A DNA stretch of 64,000 bases. Source: Sipunculus nudus. Its lineage: Eukaryota; Annelida; Sipuncula; Golfingiida; Sipunculidae. Under the pieces are notes generated by a model that was given only the letters and a program-made list of their open reading frames with translations, did not search any database and was not told the origin of the DNA. This document shows positions 10,929-25,047 of the stretch, one piece after another. The stretch's first letter is position 1. Every line of letters starts with the position of its first letter. A program made the translations under genes and the position numbers. The stretch covers positions 39,804,714 through 39,868,713 of the forward strand of contig CM049320.1 of assembly GCA_026874595.1 (NCBI GenBank), written 5' to 3'.

Positions 10929-11768
10929 CCTCGCTGGAGGGTATTCTTACGCATGCTTTACCAAGATTCCTTTCTTTAATTTTTGAAAATAATATCAATT
11001 GACAGTCGCACTGGTTTTACCTGTAACAACACCTGGTAGGAACAACCAGTCGATAGATGCCTGTACAATATTAGGGTGGAGACTTTGAAACGTTTCCATT
11101 GTTCGAGTTCCTCTTCGGGTTTTCGAAAACAGTTTTACCAATCGAGGCATTCAGCACCCTTGGGGATGGGATGTCTGTGGCGCACGAAGTGTGAGCCGAG
11201 ACTCGGATGTGGGGTCGCACTCCTATATTTCTAGCTGTTGGACATAGAGAATCAATGCGAACGCTTGTACTGGGTTTTGACCATTGCCAGTTATTTAAAA
11301 AAAACCAGTCACTTGTGTAAACACGGTACTTACAACTTACCTTTATAAGGGCATTCCTGGCATGAAATGGCTGGGCACCTGCCCTAGGCTGAAATGACCT
11401 CACTGGAGGGTATCCTTACGCATGCTTAACCAAGATTCCTTTCTTTAATTTTTGAAAATAATATCAATTAACAGTCGCACTGTTTTTACCTGTAACAACA
11501 CCTGGTAGGAACAACCAGCCGATAGATGCCTGTACAATATTAGGGTGGAGACTTTGAAACGTTTCCATTGTTCGAGTTCCTCCTCGGGTTTTCGAAAACA
11601 GTTTTACCAATCGAGGCATTCAGCACCCTTGGGAATGGGGTGTCTGTGGCGCACGAAGTGTAGCTTTTGGACAAAGAGAATCAATGCGAACGCTTGTACT
11701 GGGTTCTGACCATTGCCAGTTATTTAAAAGAACAGTCACTTGTGTAAACACGGTACTTACAACTTACC
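10872..11768 (+). repeat. 469-bp tandem sub-repeat, two copies (U1)
   Basis: Sub-copies are 10,872-11,340 and 11,341-11,768. The second carries the same deletion as in U0. The first overlaps the 3' half of candidate exon h. AATAAA follows at 11,788-11,793 and could serve as the polyadenylation signal of the transcript ending in exon h. Confidence 0.85.
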
Positions 11769-14003
11769 CTTTGATTTCACTCCAGTGAATAAAACATGTT
11801 ATGACACTTTGACTATATTTATTTAAAAAATAATACGATTACAACGTAGAATTAAAATCAGTTTACACAACCCTTCAATATTTGTCACAAATCACCTCTC
11901 ATTTCGACGATTCTTCTTTCAATGTGGAATTCCATTGTGTAATACAACATTTTTTTCCCTAAGCGTCTCAGAATTCTCATTTTCTTTCCATTGAAAGCCT
12001 GATGAATGAATATTTATTTAAAAAACAAATGCTTTACTTGACATTGATGAAAGGAGCTTTCATTCCCTAATCACATTGTCGCAATCTTCCTTTCTTGACT
12101 TTGTTTGTTTGAAATGTGTTGCACTTCTGCACAGCAATACTTAAATACAAACGCCGTGAAGGAAAAGGTAGCACGCCTGCAAAAGAAAACAGGCTATACG
12201 GTTTCTATTCGTGTCTTATATAAATAAACGACAAAAGAACAATATTTATAATGTGGATTGAATACTTATGTATGCTTTGAAAATGTGTGCCTTTCCTTGG
12301 CGGATAAATGATTTACAGAATATATTTGAAAACAAAATCTTTATGCCGAAAGAGACCCTCCGCTTCTGTTGTCGACAAAATAACGTAAATTATTCAAGTC
12401 CGAGCGCAAACGTGTTATGCACCCTTCGTCAAGGCCTAGCCGGATTATACACCCCACGTGTGCCATTGTCTCCATATCACAACATATTGTCCTTCCCTTT
12501 CAAGGTCTTTGTTTTCATTGGCTGCATATACGCGGCTGTAAAATAAATCGGCCCCATATATCCTATATATTTATTTTTTTTCTCTTGTTTTCTTATAATA
12601 TTAGTGGGTTAATGTCTATTCTAAATATACAGAACAAGCCTGATTAGTTTACATGTATTAAAACCCCAAACGTTTTTTTCAAAACTGCAATTATCAAACT
12701 CTATTATAAAAATTAAGTTAAACATGATATTTCAATAAACATACCTAGGTTTGTCACACCCCGCCCAACCTCCATCATAAATCGGTCCAAAGGAAGCTTT
12801 CCAAGGTGTTGTCAATCCTTCTTGTGTATGTACTGCAGAGAGCAGTTTCAAAATAACTGCCTAGTGATCGGCTCATTGCCATAGGTCAATGTTAGGCATG
12901 CGTCAATCAAAACCCATGGAATGTATTTGAATTTAAAGTGTTTTGTATTCTTTGTGGATATCTGAGTTTCTAAAGTTGAGCTATTATCTGGCAGTATAAT
13001 GCATCCCTCCTGTGCCAAGGTCTCCATATCACAACCAGGACTCAGTGGCCCGCCTTCCCTTCCAAGGTCTTTATTTTCGTTGAGCAGTTGCGAATTTAAA
13101 CTGTCCAATGATCCGATACAATGTATTTGCATCCATTTCTTTTCTGGCCGGTGTGGACAGCTGCTGATGTTTGCACGTGTTTGCAGTAGACTGTATGGTA
13201 ATGACATGTTTGACCCCAATGGGTAAGTAACACGGCTTAAAGATTTGGATAAACTGTTCCAACAAGAATCCCCCGCTTTCAGGCTATTAAGTGTTGTTGT
13301 TATGCCAGGTTTTTCTTTATTAGATCGTCGATACCGTCACCTGATAGGGCTTAAGAAATATATCGATACGAATCGATACGGCTCGATGTGCTTTGTCTGC
13401 TGTATTGTTGTATCGATGAAACATACTAAGTGCTACCGAATATTGCAATACTTCTATCATAACACAGTTTCATAATACATATATAAATATACAACTGAAA
13501 CTGGTGTTTATTTCGGAAATCTCGCAATTTTTATTTAATTAGGTTTTGTCAAATATATTTAAAATGACAGTATAGTCTCATACCGCTTTAAATACAAAAA
13601 GACCACTACCAATTTGAAAAGGCTACCATTTGTGCTTTGTGATCGGCTTCATGCACGGGAAGCATTAATCAGTTTTTGATACTATCAGATTTGCAACATT
13701 TGTCGTATCTTGTGTGCTATCTAGGCCCTTGCTTGGATAAGAAGAAGCCCAAAAGTAATCGCCTTGTCCGTCTGTCTGTTTATCTATCTGTATGTCCGTA
13801 ATTTTTTTAAATAAAAGCTTCACTTTGATAACTACTGATAATAACTCCAACTCGGTTGACATATCAATTTTAAGCTTGAATTTTAATGGTCCCACAGACA
13901 CCTTGTGTTATAAATTGTCATTGTTTGGGATTGTTTTAGTTTATTTAAGTAGCTTGCATTATTTACCCCCAATCATTAACCCTGTAGCAGGCATTTTCCT
14001 CAG

Positions 14004-14816
14004 ATTTGGATTCATCTAGGTAAATTTAAAGTAGTGCATATGAAGAGAAGATCTTTTGCGTTTCCTGAAGGTATATTTGAAATAATTGCTGAGAATAAGC
14101 TGCACATGCAAGAAGTTACATTATTCACATATTAGACCATGGTAACCAGAGACGTAAACTGCCAGTCATCTGAGCCGTTGAGATATTCCATCGTCCATTA
14201 TTCAGCAGTGTGGTCTTTATTCAGGTACAAATTAAAACAGTGGAAACTTTAGAAGGTCAGATCCCTTACATAGAGATCTTTGGGCATTATTTTGGACACC
14301 TGCATTATTTGTTCAAAACAGCTGGAAAACTGCAGCATATATTTCTTCTGAAAATTTGAATGTATTATCTTTCAAATGAACCTAACCTTTTTTTGTTGAA
14401 TTTATCTTTACCACTGGTTTAAATTCAGTTAAATTCTATCTCAATCATACCCCTGGGGTGTACATCAGATCATTGTATATATTAGTTTAAAGCCATAGCC
14501 AAATAACATTATTTTGTTTATATATAAATTTAGGTTTGTATATTCTACTTTGACGATCCCACTGATGCATCACTGTCAAAGTGAAGGTCTATATGCAGTA
14601 TCTTATCTTAGTCTGCCTGATATACTGGTACATTCACTTTATAAGTTTGTGGGACCCCCCGCAATGTTCATCATCTATACCTGCATGAAAAATGTGGCTT
14701 ATTCTTCTTTTTCTCTGCAGGGGTGCCAGGCTGTGGCCAAAAAATTCCATCTCAAACTTGACCACTTTCTGCCAGCCAACAGTTTAAAAGGAGCAAATAC
14801 CTTTGTTCGTGCTTGA
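14004..14816 (+). CDS. Candidate exons a-d of an unidentified gene (U1)
   Basis: This copy lies at offset 10,988 from U0: exon a 14,004-14,070, exon b about 14,209-14,356, exon c about 14,534-14,579, exon d from 14,721. No change to the reading frames is visible relative to U0. Confidence 0.4.
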
Positions 14817-15144
14817 AATATTGTCTCTGATATTTGTGTCAGGGTTATCAATAAGTTTTGAAATTCAGATCTTCTTAATTGTTCAAAATCAATGCACTGT
14901 GGAAGACATTTGATCATTTATTAAGCATTGCACATGGAAAGTATAATCAGAATACTTATAATAAAGGCTATTCATCAATAGCCTATATCTTATAAAGCAA
15001 TCTGGTAAATGCAATTACTTAGAATAATTGAATCAACATGACAAGTAAGAATGTATGGATCTTTAATTAACAGTTGGCCACTTTACATATTCAATGTTAC
15101 AGATGTTAAATAGATCATTTTTTTTTGTATGTTACATATTGCAG

Positions 15145-15291
15145 GCAGTAGTTGAGGCCTTTGAAATCCTTCAAGACAAAATGACCTCTGAAGGATATCT
15201 ACAGGAAAAGCCAACCCACGTACTGGCCACATGGGAAAGAAATGATTCCCAAGAGCCCTCAAGTACTGAGAGATCTGAAAATTCATTACTG
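15145..15291 (+). pseudogene. Candidate exon e with a 1-bp frameshift (U1)
   Basis: This is the same exon as 4,157-4,302 but 147 nt long. It reads gggaaagaaatgattcc where U0, U2 and U3 read gggaaagaatgattcc. The extra A shifts the frame after the WER codons, so a transcript using the normal splice sites would be out of frame. The acceptor and donor are unchanged. If the extra A is a sequencing error, the exon is intact. Confidence 0.55.
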
Positions 15292-15726
15292 GTGAGGAGA
15301 TACACTGGCTCACTTGACAATTTAATGCAGGCGAGAACTGAGACAATCATAGAACAGACAGATATGGGATTATTATTATTATTATTAGTCTCCTGCAATA
15401 GGAGGGAGAATTACTAAAATGGTCCGCGTCCGTCCGTTCCGCCCGTTTACACTTCTCTACCAAATATCTCCGAAACCGATGTTTTATGAACAACATTTTA
15501 CATACATAGTCTTCATATGACTGGCATGTGGTTATGAACTGCAGGTAGCCAAACCTACTGTTACACTATTTTTACGATCCAAAAGGGTCTTTTTTATTTT
15601 CAAGTGAATAAATATGAAAACTAGAATTTTCAAATCATATGCTTTTGAGCTATTGAGCTCGAAAGTACCCCAAAGAATAATGAAAAAATGGATACAAAAC
15701 TCCAATATCAGAATAACTAATCCATT

Positions 15727-16087
15727 AAAAAAAAGACAGAGACACGGTCGTATCATGTTGCATTGCACGATGCACAAATGCTTAACAGCAAAAGAAGCAA
15801 TGTTAAGGTTTCGGCGCCAATAATGGAAATTGTGAAAAAGCATTGGACTTATATAATCTGTTTGATCAAGTGCCATAATATAATAGAACGTTGGCGGCCG
15901 AGGAACCCGTATTGAAATGTCGTTACATTTCCGTTTCTGCCTACATGACAATTGGGCCTGATGTAGTATAACTTTTCTGAAACATGTAGGGGAAATATAG
16001 ATGAAAACTATTTCCACAGGATAAATCATCATTTATGACTGTGACTGCCTGGTTCAGTGCACAGGTAATTTCCCTCAGAATCCTCCA
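15727..16087 (+). repeat. Type A junction segment between U1 and U2
   Basis: This is a second, essentially identical copy of the segment at 4,737-5,097, with the same breakpoints on both sides. Identical breakpoints mean one junction was copied, not that two arose independently. Confidence 0.7.
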
Positions 16088-18050
16088 CTAACTACACTCA
16101 TCTATCAGCGGTTATAAAGTGCAGTTGTTATTTATCTATATCTTCTTCGCTTGAACCATTGCCTTACTTAAACTGTTTTCCGGGCTTTCATCGCCAGGTC
16201 TTGCTCAGGTCCGATAACTTTCATCAATACAATAAGAGAGGGATCATTCATATATATATTAAGTCCAAAATATATACTTCGATTATCAGTTTTATGAGAA
16301 GGGGCAATATGTATGTTGGTTATATTCCCAATTACCCAAATGACACAAAAAAATAATTTTACCGGCTACATGCTGGAACAGGATAATTACCGCCCCAGAA
16401 GTATATGTCTCCAGATATCAACCATTTCTGTTTTAATGTATTAAAGACCTATTTCCCTCGCTCTGCTTCTATTAATATAACTTTTGTTTGACTGATCTAA
16501 ATTTAAATCTAACATGACATTCCAATCACCTCCAATAATCCTGTGATCATTGGAAAGATTCTCAATCTCTAAAAATAGCCTTTAATAAATTGTTTGCGAT
16601 TCATTATAAGGCTAATATACATTTACTAATGTGATCTTATAATCGTTCACTAAGCAGACTAAAATTTTATCTTTATCTTAAACCGCTTTTCGATTTCACA
16701 AGAAATATTGTTCTTAAATTCTATGGCTGAATCCCTAGCATTTGTTGTACTATGGCTGTTTATGTTTTTTTTTGTATCCATTCTGCTCTAAATTTATCTT
16801 CTGTTACTTAACTACTGGGAGTTTCTCGCATAAAAACTCTCTCTATATCTGTCTTTCTTTGTAATCAATAAAAAATCTCTCATCTTTTCGTAAAGCTGCC
16901 TTAACCCCGTACATAGATGAACACTATGTTCAATTATTAAATCTGTGTGAAAAACAATCCATGTGGCCCACCTAACAATCATGATCTATCTGTATTAGCG
17001 ATATTATGAGAAATCAGATTAAAGCAGCAACATTTACTCATAAAATATAAACCCTGAAGTTGAAATTTTTACACTTTCCACAAACAATTAAAATTGCAAA
17101 ATACACAGTATAAGAAAACATAAACAATATAGCAAATAAGTCACTGCCTTTAACCCCGGCTTGGCAGCATTTCAACAGCCTAATATTTTGCCGTCACATT
17201 TAACTCTGATCTTCCCCCAGTGCTGCCGCCTGTCGTACATAAAAGAAACTACATCATAAAAATTCACTTCTCTGCATTTTCAAGTTCCTGTTTTCTTGCA
17301 TGTAGTTCCTCCACTGTTGTGTCTAGTTCTATTCTATCTTACACATTTCTTTAATACCTATGCTTTAACCGCTTCTGCATTTTGCAAGATATCGGGGTCT
17401 TTCCACCATAATTGTTATCAGAGCAAAGTGAGCGCGGTCCCATGGGTTCTTTGCATTGCAACATCAGGATTTCATTGGAATTTAAAATTCCCTTATTACG
17501 TTTCATTCCTTATTCGCTCATTGCCTTGTTATTTGTTATTCTGTTTCATTGATTATTTTTTTATTTTTCGCTAATTTTCTTTTTAGTTATTACTTTGTCT
17601 TATTGATTGTTATTTATTATTCGCTAATTGCCTTGTTATTTGTTACTCTGTATCATTGAATTATTATTTATTATTCGCTAATTGCCGAATTTTTTATTGT
17701 TTTATTGAATTGGTTTCATTATTCACTAATTTCCTTTCTATTCGTTATTCTGTCTCTGAATTGTTATTTATTATTCGCTAATTGACCTGTCATTTTTTAT
17801 TCCGTCTCACTGCTATGATATTTATTTTTTTATTGCTTTGTTTACTATTATCTTTCATGAACATATTTATATCCTGCTACAAGTTGCCTTCGAAAAATTG
17901 TTTTATCGGGCTATGGCTTAAGTTTCTATACTGCTGCTATTCTCTTAACTGTTAGGAAGGTCATCACAAGAGAGCTTGTGAGGTAGAAAGAGACCATGGC
18001 TCTCATTGGTCAGACGTACTAATTTATTTTATTTGTCCAAAGCTTGCAAA

Positions 18051-18053
<3 letters not shown>

Positions 18054-18104
<51 letters not shown>
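18054..18104. repeat. (AT)n microsatellite, U2
   Basis: The equivalent of 7,064-7,102, about 12 bp longer. Confidence 0.95.
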
Positions 18105-18109
<5 letters not shown>

Positions 18110-19888
18110 TTCCACTAATTATTCGCACAAGGATATTTGATTAGATTCTATTGTTTTATAGTTATTTTTAGCTTTATAAACAAACTCAAAATAGGATTTC
18201 TACAAGAGTATTCCTTGCATGATACTGCCGACAATATGCCGTAGGCTAAAATGACCTAGTTTGAGGGGTTCCTTACTTATGAATCATTGAGCTTCCATTA
18301 TTATATTTAAAAAACAATATCCATTAACAGACGCACTAGTTATAGCAGTGAGGACAGCTGGTCTCTGTTGGGGAGAATTCACTCTAGTAGGATCAACAAG
18401 CTGATAGGTGCCTGTACAATATTAAGGTGGAGTCTTGGAAACGTTTCCTTTGTCTGAGTTCTTCTTCTCATTTATCCTAAGACGAGTTTTCGGAAGCCAT
18501 TTTCTCAATCAGGGCATTCAAAACACGGGGTGTGTCTGTAAAGCCCGAACTGTGACCTTGACACCCGGATAAGGGATTTCATCTCGGAATTTCTAGCTGT
18601 TGGACTAAAGAGAATCTAATTTAGTGCTTGTACTGGTCACTAACCATTGCCGGTTATCTAAAAAGCATTCAATTGTGTAAACAAAATCTTCCCCTTTGAT
18701 TTCGCTCCGTCAAAAAATCGTATCATGACACAATATCTAATACATAATGATACGCAAATGACGTTCAAGAAAAAAATTCAAGTTCCCAATTCCTTCATTA
18801 TTTGGCAAAAATCACCTCTCTTTGAACGCTCAAAATTATAATGTAACTTGCCAACACTTTGGCTTGAGCATACCGGACTCTTCCATTTTACATTTACATG
18901 TTTTCTTTTTTTCTGTCTTTGTGGATATCTGAGTTTCCAAAGATGGGCAAGCCATCTCACCGGACCCTTGCGGTTCTTGTGCCACTCTCTCCATATCACC
19001 ACAAGGACTCGTTTACTCTTCGTAGGTTTTTATATTAATTCCAGTCTTAAGCCACTGCGGAATCAAATAGTTCAAAGTTTCCATATATTATATTTGCATC
19101 CATGAGATTTCTGATCTTGTGTGTATAGCGGAGGATGTTCGCATGTGACTGCAACAGACGGGATGGTTATTACATGTTTGGCCCCACGGTTCAGTAACAA
19201 AACTTCAAGCAGCGGATAAACTGTTCCAACAACAAGTTCCGGTCCAATGCTAAAAATGTTGTTGTGTCGTAATTTTCTTCTTTAAGCTGTCGATAATGCC
19301 ACCTGATACAGCCAGAGAAATGTATCGATACGATTCAATATGCCACCTGCTCACGCTTTATGATATCCTTTGCTTGATTGTCGTAAAAAGGAAACACACT
19401 GACTGCTTGTAAATATAAATGTAAATTTATTCAAAAACACAAACTTAACAATTAAAAAATTTAATCTATAATTGTTAAGGTTGACTCTTTTATACATGAT
19501 TGAGACCAAATGTATTGTGATAATATTATATTGTAGACTTGATGACAAATGGATACTTTTCTCATGACGAGCCGGCGCATGTGAGTGACAATAGAAGATT
19601 TTAACAATGGTTTCATTTTTTTTTGATGATGTAGGGTGTATTCATACAATGATGTCAGTAGAGCAAACCTTCCTCTTTATAACCCATAGTTTTATTTCAG
19701 ATTGTGCAAGGTCCGAGTGCAAGTGGAACACTATCTGGAAGTTCATTTATGTATGTGCTGTATTATTTTCAGTTCATAAATGTCAAGTTAATGAAAGATA
19801 CACAGTGACAAAATGTTCAGAGTAGGTAATGGGTCATCTGATCTTGGAGGAGCACGTTGAGGAGTCAACATCAGGCAAGTTACAATGA

Positions 19889-19890
<2 letters not shown>

Positions 19891-19936
<46 letters not shown>

Positions 19937-19937
19937 G
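19891..19937. repeat. (AC)n(AT)n compound microsatellite, U2
   Basis: Same locus as 8,881-8,919 with a longer AC tract. Confidence 0.95.
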
Positions 19938-20214
19938 TATACTTGTCTTTAGGCCGTCCATTACGCCCAATTAAATATATAATAAATGTATTAATTATAG
20001 AGAACCCCTGTAATAATTGTACAGAAGTCTGGTATCTTACATAGAAATCGTACATTTACAGAGGAAGGAAAATAGTACTTCTTCAGTGTTGAATAAACTG
20101 CATTAAGGTAGATGTATAACACATTGTTAATTGCATTATCATATTAAGGCCAAATGTATATCGAGCAAATAAATAAAGTACATTAAAATACAACCAGACA
20201 TGAGGAATATGCAG

Positions 20215-20317
20215 TTATCTCACACCAAAGGGGTATGACATGATGACAGAACCAACACTGTCAGCCCTTCCGTCCCCGAAGGAGGCAGCCGTTCCAAACG
20301 CCAAGTCAGACCTGCAG
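20215..20317 (+). CDS. Candidate exon g of an unidentified gene (U2)
   Basis: The copy is identical in length, phase and reading to 9,194-9,296, with acceptor and donor conserved. Confidence 0.52.
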
Positions 20318-21857
20318 GTACATGAATATGTAAGTAATTTCACTCACCACTTTTTTCTACATTCATTTATAAAATAATACCATAAAAGTCCACTGAAAGA
20401 TTTCCAAGCAAGGTCCGTACGTATGTGAAATGGTGCGAAATTCACAGGCTGCCTGGAAAAACTGAATCATAAACTGAATCAGGAACATGAGGAACAGGCG
20501 GGATGCAACAGTAACTACATTTATTGCATGAAAATATCCCAAGTATATTTTCAACATAATCCTTCATTAGTACACACTGCAGTCGTTCTATATCTAAATC
20601 TCCTCTGCTTGAATCGCTGCTTTGTTTAGCAAAATTTTCGGGGTTTCACCACCAGATCTGGTGCAGGGCCGATAGTTGTTATCAAACCAATGAGAGAGGG
20701 TGTGTAAGGGTTTTTCAAGGTAGAGTTGGATGCACAATACGGCATCTGGCTGTCATTTTATATATTTATGTCTAATCTTTGTTTTATTTTATTCTCTCAC
20801 TTGCCTTTATGTTTATTATACACTTATATCCTTGTTATACATTATTCGCTCATTACCATCATATTGATTATACTCTCCCTGCTTTGTTAATAACTGTTCT
20901 CTCATTGCCTTGACATCGAATATTCTGTCCTTATCTTGATATTTCCTATTCCGTCTAATTGCCTTTTATTTATTTTCCCTTCAATGTCCGGAAAGTTATT
21001 TAACTCTGATTGTTTTTTATTTGACTCTCATTGCCTGTTTTTTTTATTATTCTCTCTCATTGACTTGACATAATTAATATGTCTCACTGCCTTGTTTTCT
21101 ATTAATCTCTCCTTGCCATATTTATTATGCTTTCTCATTACCTTACACATTGAAACATATTTTCATCCTGTCTCATTATCTAACACATTTGAAACATATT
21201 TTCATCTTGTCTCATTATGTTACACATTTGAAACATATTTTCATGTTCATACATGAAAACCTTCGGGAGAAAGCCTTCTTGATTTTCTTGTATTAATAAA
21301 ACAACTGACATAAGCATGTACATAAAAAGTCTTCATTGCCTTGTTATTTAATTGCTTAAGTACTGATGCTTTGTGCATAGCGTCATTTTCTTATCAGATT
21401 TCCGGACTTCCTACGTTTATTTCGCGGCTGTTATAAACTGCTGTCGTACTTTATCTTTAGCTCCTAACCTTTAGCCACTGCTTTATTCAGAAAAAAACTT
21501 TAGAAAACCTTATTCAGAAAAAAACTTTATTTCAAAAGTTAGAGTTAGACAATGCAACACCAGGCTATCATAGGTATTTATTATAACCTCATTTCGTATT
21601 ATTCCTTATTCGCTCATTGCCTTGTTATTTGTTATTCTGTCTCATTGATGTTATTTATTATTCACTCATTGCTTTCTTATTGTTATTTTATGCCTTTAGT
21701 TTCTATACCGCTGCTATTCCCTTATTTTTTTTAAGAGGATCACTACTAGAAGTACTTGTTTGTTTTATTGGCCAAAGCCAAGGAAACTATCATATGCTTG
21801 AGATTTGTTAGTAATTAATCGTACATGGTGCATTCTATAACTTTTCTATCGTTTCAG

Positions 21858-21950
21858 GATGTTCTAAGCTTTATACACGAATACAAGTGGGATCTTTATA
21901 AGGGCATTCCTGGCATAAAATGGCTGGGCACCTGCTCTAGGCTGAAATGA
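21858..21950 (+). CDS. Candidate terminal exon h of an unidentified gene (U2)
   Basis: The copy is equivalent to 10,836-10,928 and ends ...TCSRLK then TGA. AATAAA lies at 22,849. Confidence 0.48.
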   Translation, partial: DVLSFIHEYKWDLYKGIPGIKWLGTCSRLK

Positions 21951-22829
21951 CCTCGCTGGAGGGTATTCTTACGCATGCTTTACCAAGATTCCTTTCTTTA
22001 ATTTTTGAAAATAATATCAATTAACAGTCGCACTGGTTTTACCTGTAACAACACCTGGTAGGAACAACCAGTCGATAGATGCCTGTACAATATTAGGGTG
22101 GAGACTTTGAAACGTTTCCATTGTTCGAGTTCCTCTTCGGGTTTTCGAAAACAGTTTTACCAATCGAGGCATTCAGCACCCTTGGGGATGGGATGTCTGT
22201 GGCGCACGAAGTGTGAGCCGAGACTCGGATGTGGGGTCGCACTCCTATATTTCTAGCTGTTGGACATAGAGAATCAATGCGAACGCTTGTACTGGGTTTT
22301 GACCATTGCCAGTTATTTAAAAAAAACAGTCACTTGTGTAAACACGGTACTTACAACTTACCTTTATAAGGGCATTCCTGGCATGAAATGGCTGGGCACC
22401 TGCCCTAGGCTGAAATGACCTCGCTGGAGGGTATCCTTACGCATGCTTAACTAAGATTCGTTTCTTTAATTTTTGAAAATAATATCAATTAACAGTCGCA
22501 CTGTTTTTACCTGTAACAACACCTGGAAGGAACAACCAGCCGATAGATGCCTGTACAATATTAGGGTGGAGACTTTGAAACGTTTCCATTGTTCGAGTTC
22601 CTCCTCGGGTTTTCGAAAACAGTTTTACCAATCGAGGCATTCAGCACCCTTGGGAATGGGGTGGCTGTGGCGCACGAAGTGTGAGCCGAGACTCGGATGT
22701 GGGGTCGCACTCCTATATTTCTAGCTTTTGGACATAGAGATTCAATGCGAACGCTTGTACTGGGTTCTGACCATTGCCAGTTATTTAAAAGAACAGTCAC
22801 TTGTGTAAACACGGTACTTACAACTTACC
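21894..22829 (+). repeat. 469-bp tandem sub-repeat, two copies (U2)
   Basis: Sub-copies are 21,894-22,361 and 22,362-22,829. Both are full length, so the deletion in U0 and U1 arose after U2 split from their lineage. AATAAA lies at 22,849-22,854. Confidence 0.85.
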
Positions 22830-25047
22830 CTTTGATTTCACTCCAGTGAATAAAACATGTTATGACACTTTGACTATATTTATTTAAAAAATAATACGAT
22901 TACAACGTAGAATTAAAATCAGTTTACACAACCCTTCAATATTTGTCACAAATCACCTCTCATTTCGACGATTCTTCTTTCAATGTGGAATAACATTGTG
23001 TAATACAACATTTTTTCCCTAAGCGTCTCAGACTTCTCATTTTCTTTCCATTGAAAGCCTGATGAAAAACAAATGCTTTACTTGACATTGATGAAAGGAG
23101 CTTTCATTCCCTAATCACATTGTCGCAATCTTCTTTCTTGACTTTGTTTGTTTGAAAAGTGTTGCACTTCTGCACAGCAATACTTAAATACAAACGGCGT
23201 GAAGGAAAAGGTATCACGCCTGCAAAAGAAAACAGGCTATACGGTTTCTATTTGTGTCTTATATAAATAAACGACAAAAGAACAATATTTCTAATGTGGA
23301 TTGAATACTTATGTACGCTTTGAAAATGTGTGCCTTTCCTTGGCGGATAAATGATTTACAGAATATATTTGAAAACAAAATCTTTATGCCGAAAGGGACC
23401 CTCCGCTTCTGTTGTCGACAAAATAACGTAAATTATTCAAGTCCGAGCGCAAACGTGTTATGCACCCTTCGTCAAGGCCTAGCCGGATTATACACCCCAC
23501 GTGTGCCATTGTCTCCATATCACAACATATTGTCCTTCCCTTTCAAGGTCTTTGTTTTCATTGGATGCATATACGCGGCTGTAAAATAAATCGGCCCCAT
23601 ATATCCTATATATTTATTTTTTTTCTCTTGTTTTCTTATAATATTAGTGGGTTAATGTCTATTCTAAATATACAGAACAAGCCTGATTAGTTTACATGTA
23701 TTAAAACCCCAAACTTTTTTTCAAAACTGCAATTATCAAACTCTATTATAAAAATTAAGTTAAACATGATATTTCAATAAACATACCTAGGTTTGTCACA
23801 CCCCGCCCAACCTCCATCATATATCGGTCCAAAGGAAGCTTTCCAAGGTGTTGTCAATCCTTCTTGTGTATGTACTGCAGAGGGCAGTTTCAAAATAACT
23901 GCCTAGTGATCGGCTCATTGCCATAGGTCAATGTTAGGCATGCGTCAATCAAAACCCATGGAATGTATTTGAATTTAAAGTGTTTTGTATTCTTTGTGGA
24001 TATCTGAGTTTCTAAAGTTGAGCTATTACCTGGCAGTATAATGCATCCCTCCTGTGCCAAGGTCTCCATATCACAACCAGGACTCAGTGGCCCGCCTTCC
24101 CTTCCAAGGTCTTTATTTTCGTTGAGCAGTTGCGAATTTAAACTGTCCAATGATCCGATACAATGTATTTGCATCCATTTCTTTTCTGGCCGGTGTGGAC
24201 AGCTGCTGATGTTTGCACGTGTTTGCAGTAGACTGTATGGTAATGATATGTTTGACCCCAATGGGTAAGTAACACGGCTTAAAGATTTGGATAAACTGTT
24301 CCAACAAGAATCCCCCGCTTTAAGGCTATTAAGTGTTGTTGTTATGTCAGGTTTTTCTTTATTAGATCGTCGATACCGTCACCTGATAGAGCTTAAGAAA
24401 TATATCGATACGAATCGATACGGTTCGATGTGCTTTGTCTGCTGTATTGTTGTATCGATGAAACATACTATGTGCTACCGAATATTGCAATACCTCTATC
24501 ATAACACAGTTTCATAATACATATATAAATATACAATTGAAACTGGTGTTTATTTCGGAAATCTCGCAATTTTTATTTAATTAGGTTTTGTCAAATATAT
24601 TTAAAATGACCGTATAGTCTCATTCTGCTTTAAATACAAAAAGACCACTACCAATTTGAAAAGGCTACCATTTGTGCTTTGTGATCGGCGTCATGCACGG
24701 GAAGCATTAATCAGTTTTTGATACTATCAGATTTGCAGCAATTGTCGTATCTTGTGTGCTATCTAGGCCCTTGCTTGGATTAAGAAGAAGCCCAAAAGTA
24801 ATCGCCTTGTCCGTCTGTCTGTTTATCTATCTGTATGTCCGTAATTTTTTTAAATAAAAGCTTCACTTTGATAACTACTGATAATAACTCCAACTCGGTT
24901 GACATATCAATTTTAAGCTTGAATTTTAATGGTCCCACAGATACCTTGTGTTATAAATTGTCATTGTTTGGGATTGTTTTAGTTTATTTAAGTAGCTTGC
25001 ATTATTTACCCCCAATCACTTAACCCTGTAGCAGGCATTTTCCTCAG

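Larger units (their letters stand above)
4737..15726 (+). repeat. Segmental duplication unit U1
   Basis: This unit is bounded on both sides by a type A junction and is about 10.99 kb long. In order it holds the type A segment, diverged block I of the older internal duplication, an AT microsatellite, candidate exons f, g and h, the sub-repeats, candidate exons a-d and a frameshifted exon e. U1 shares with U0 a derived deletion of about 40 bp in the second sub-repeat, so U0 and U1 are closest relatives. Confidence 0.9.
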
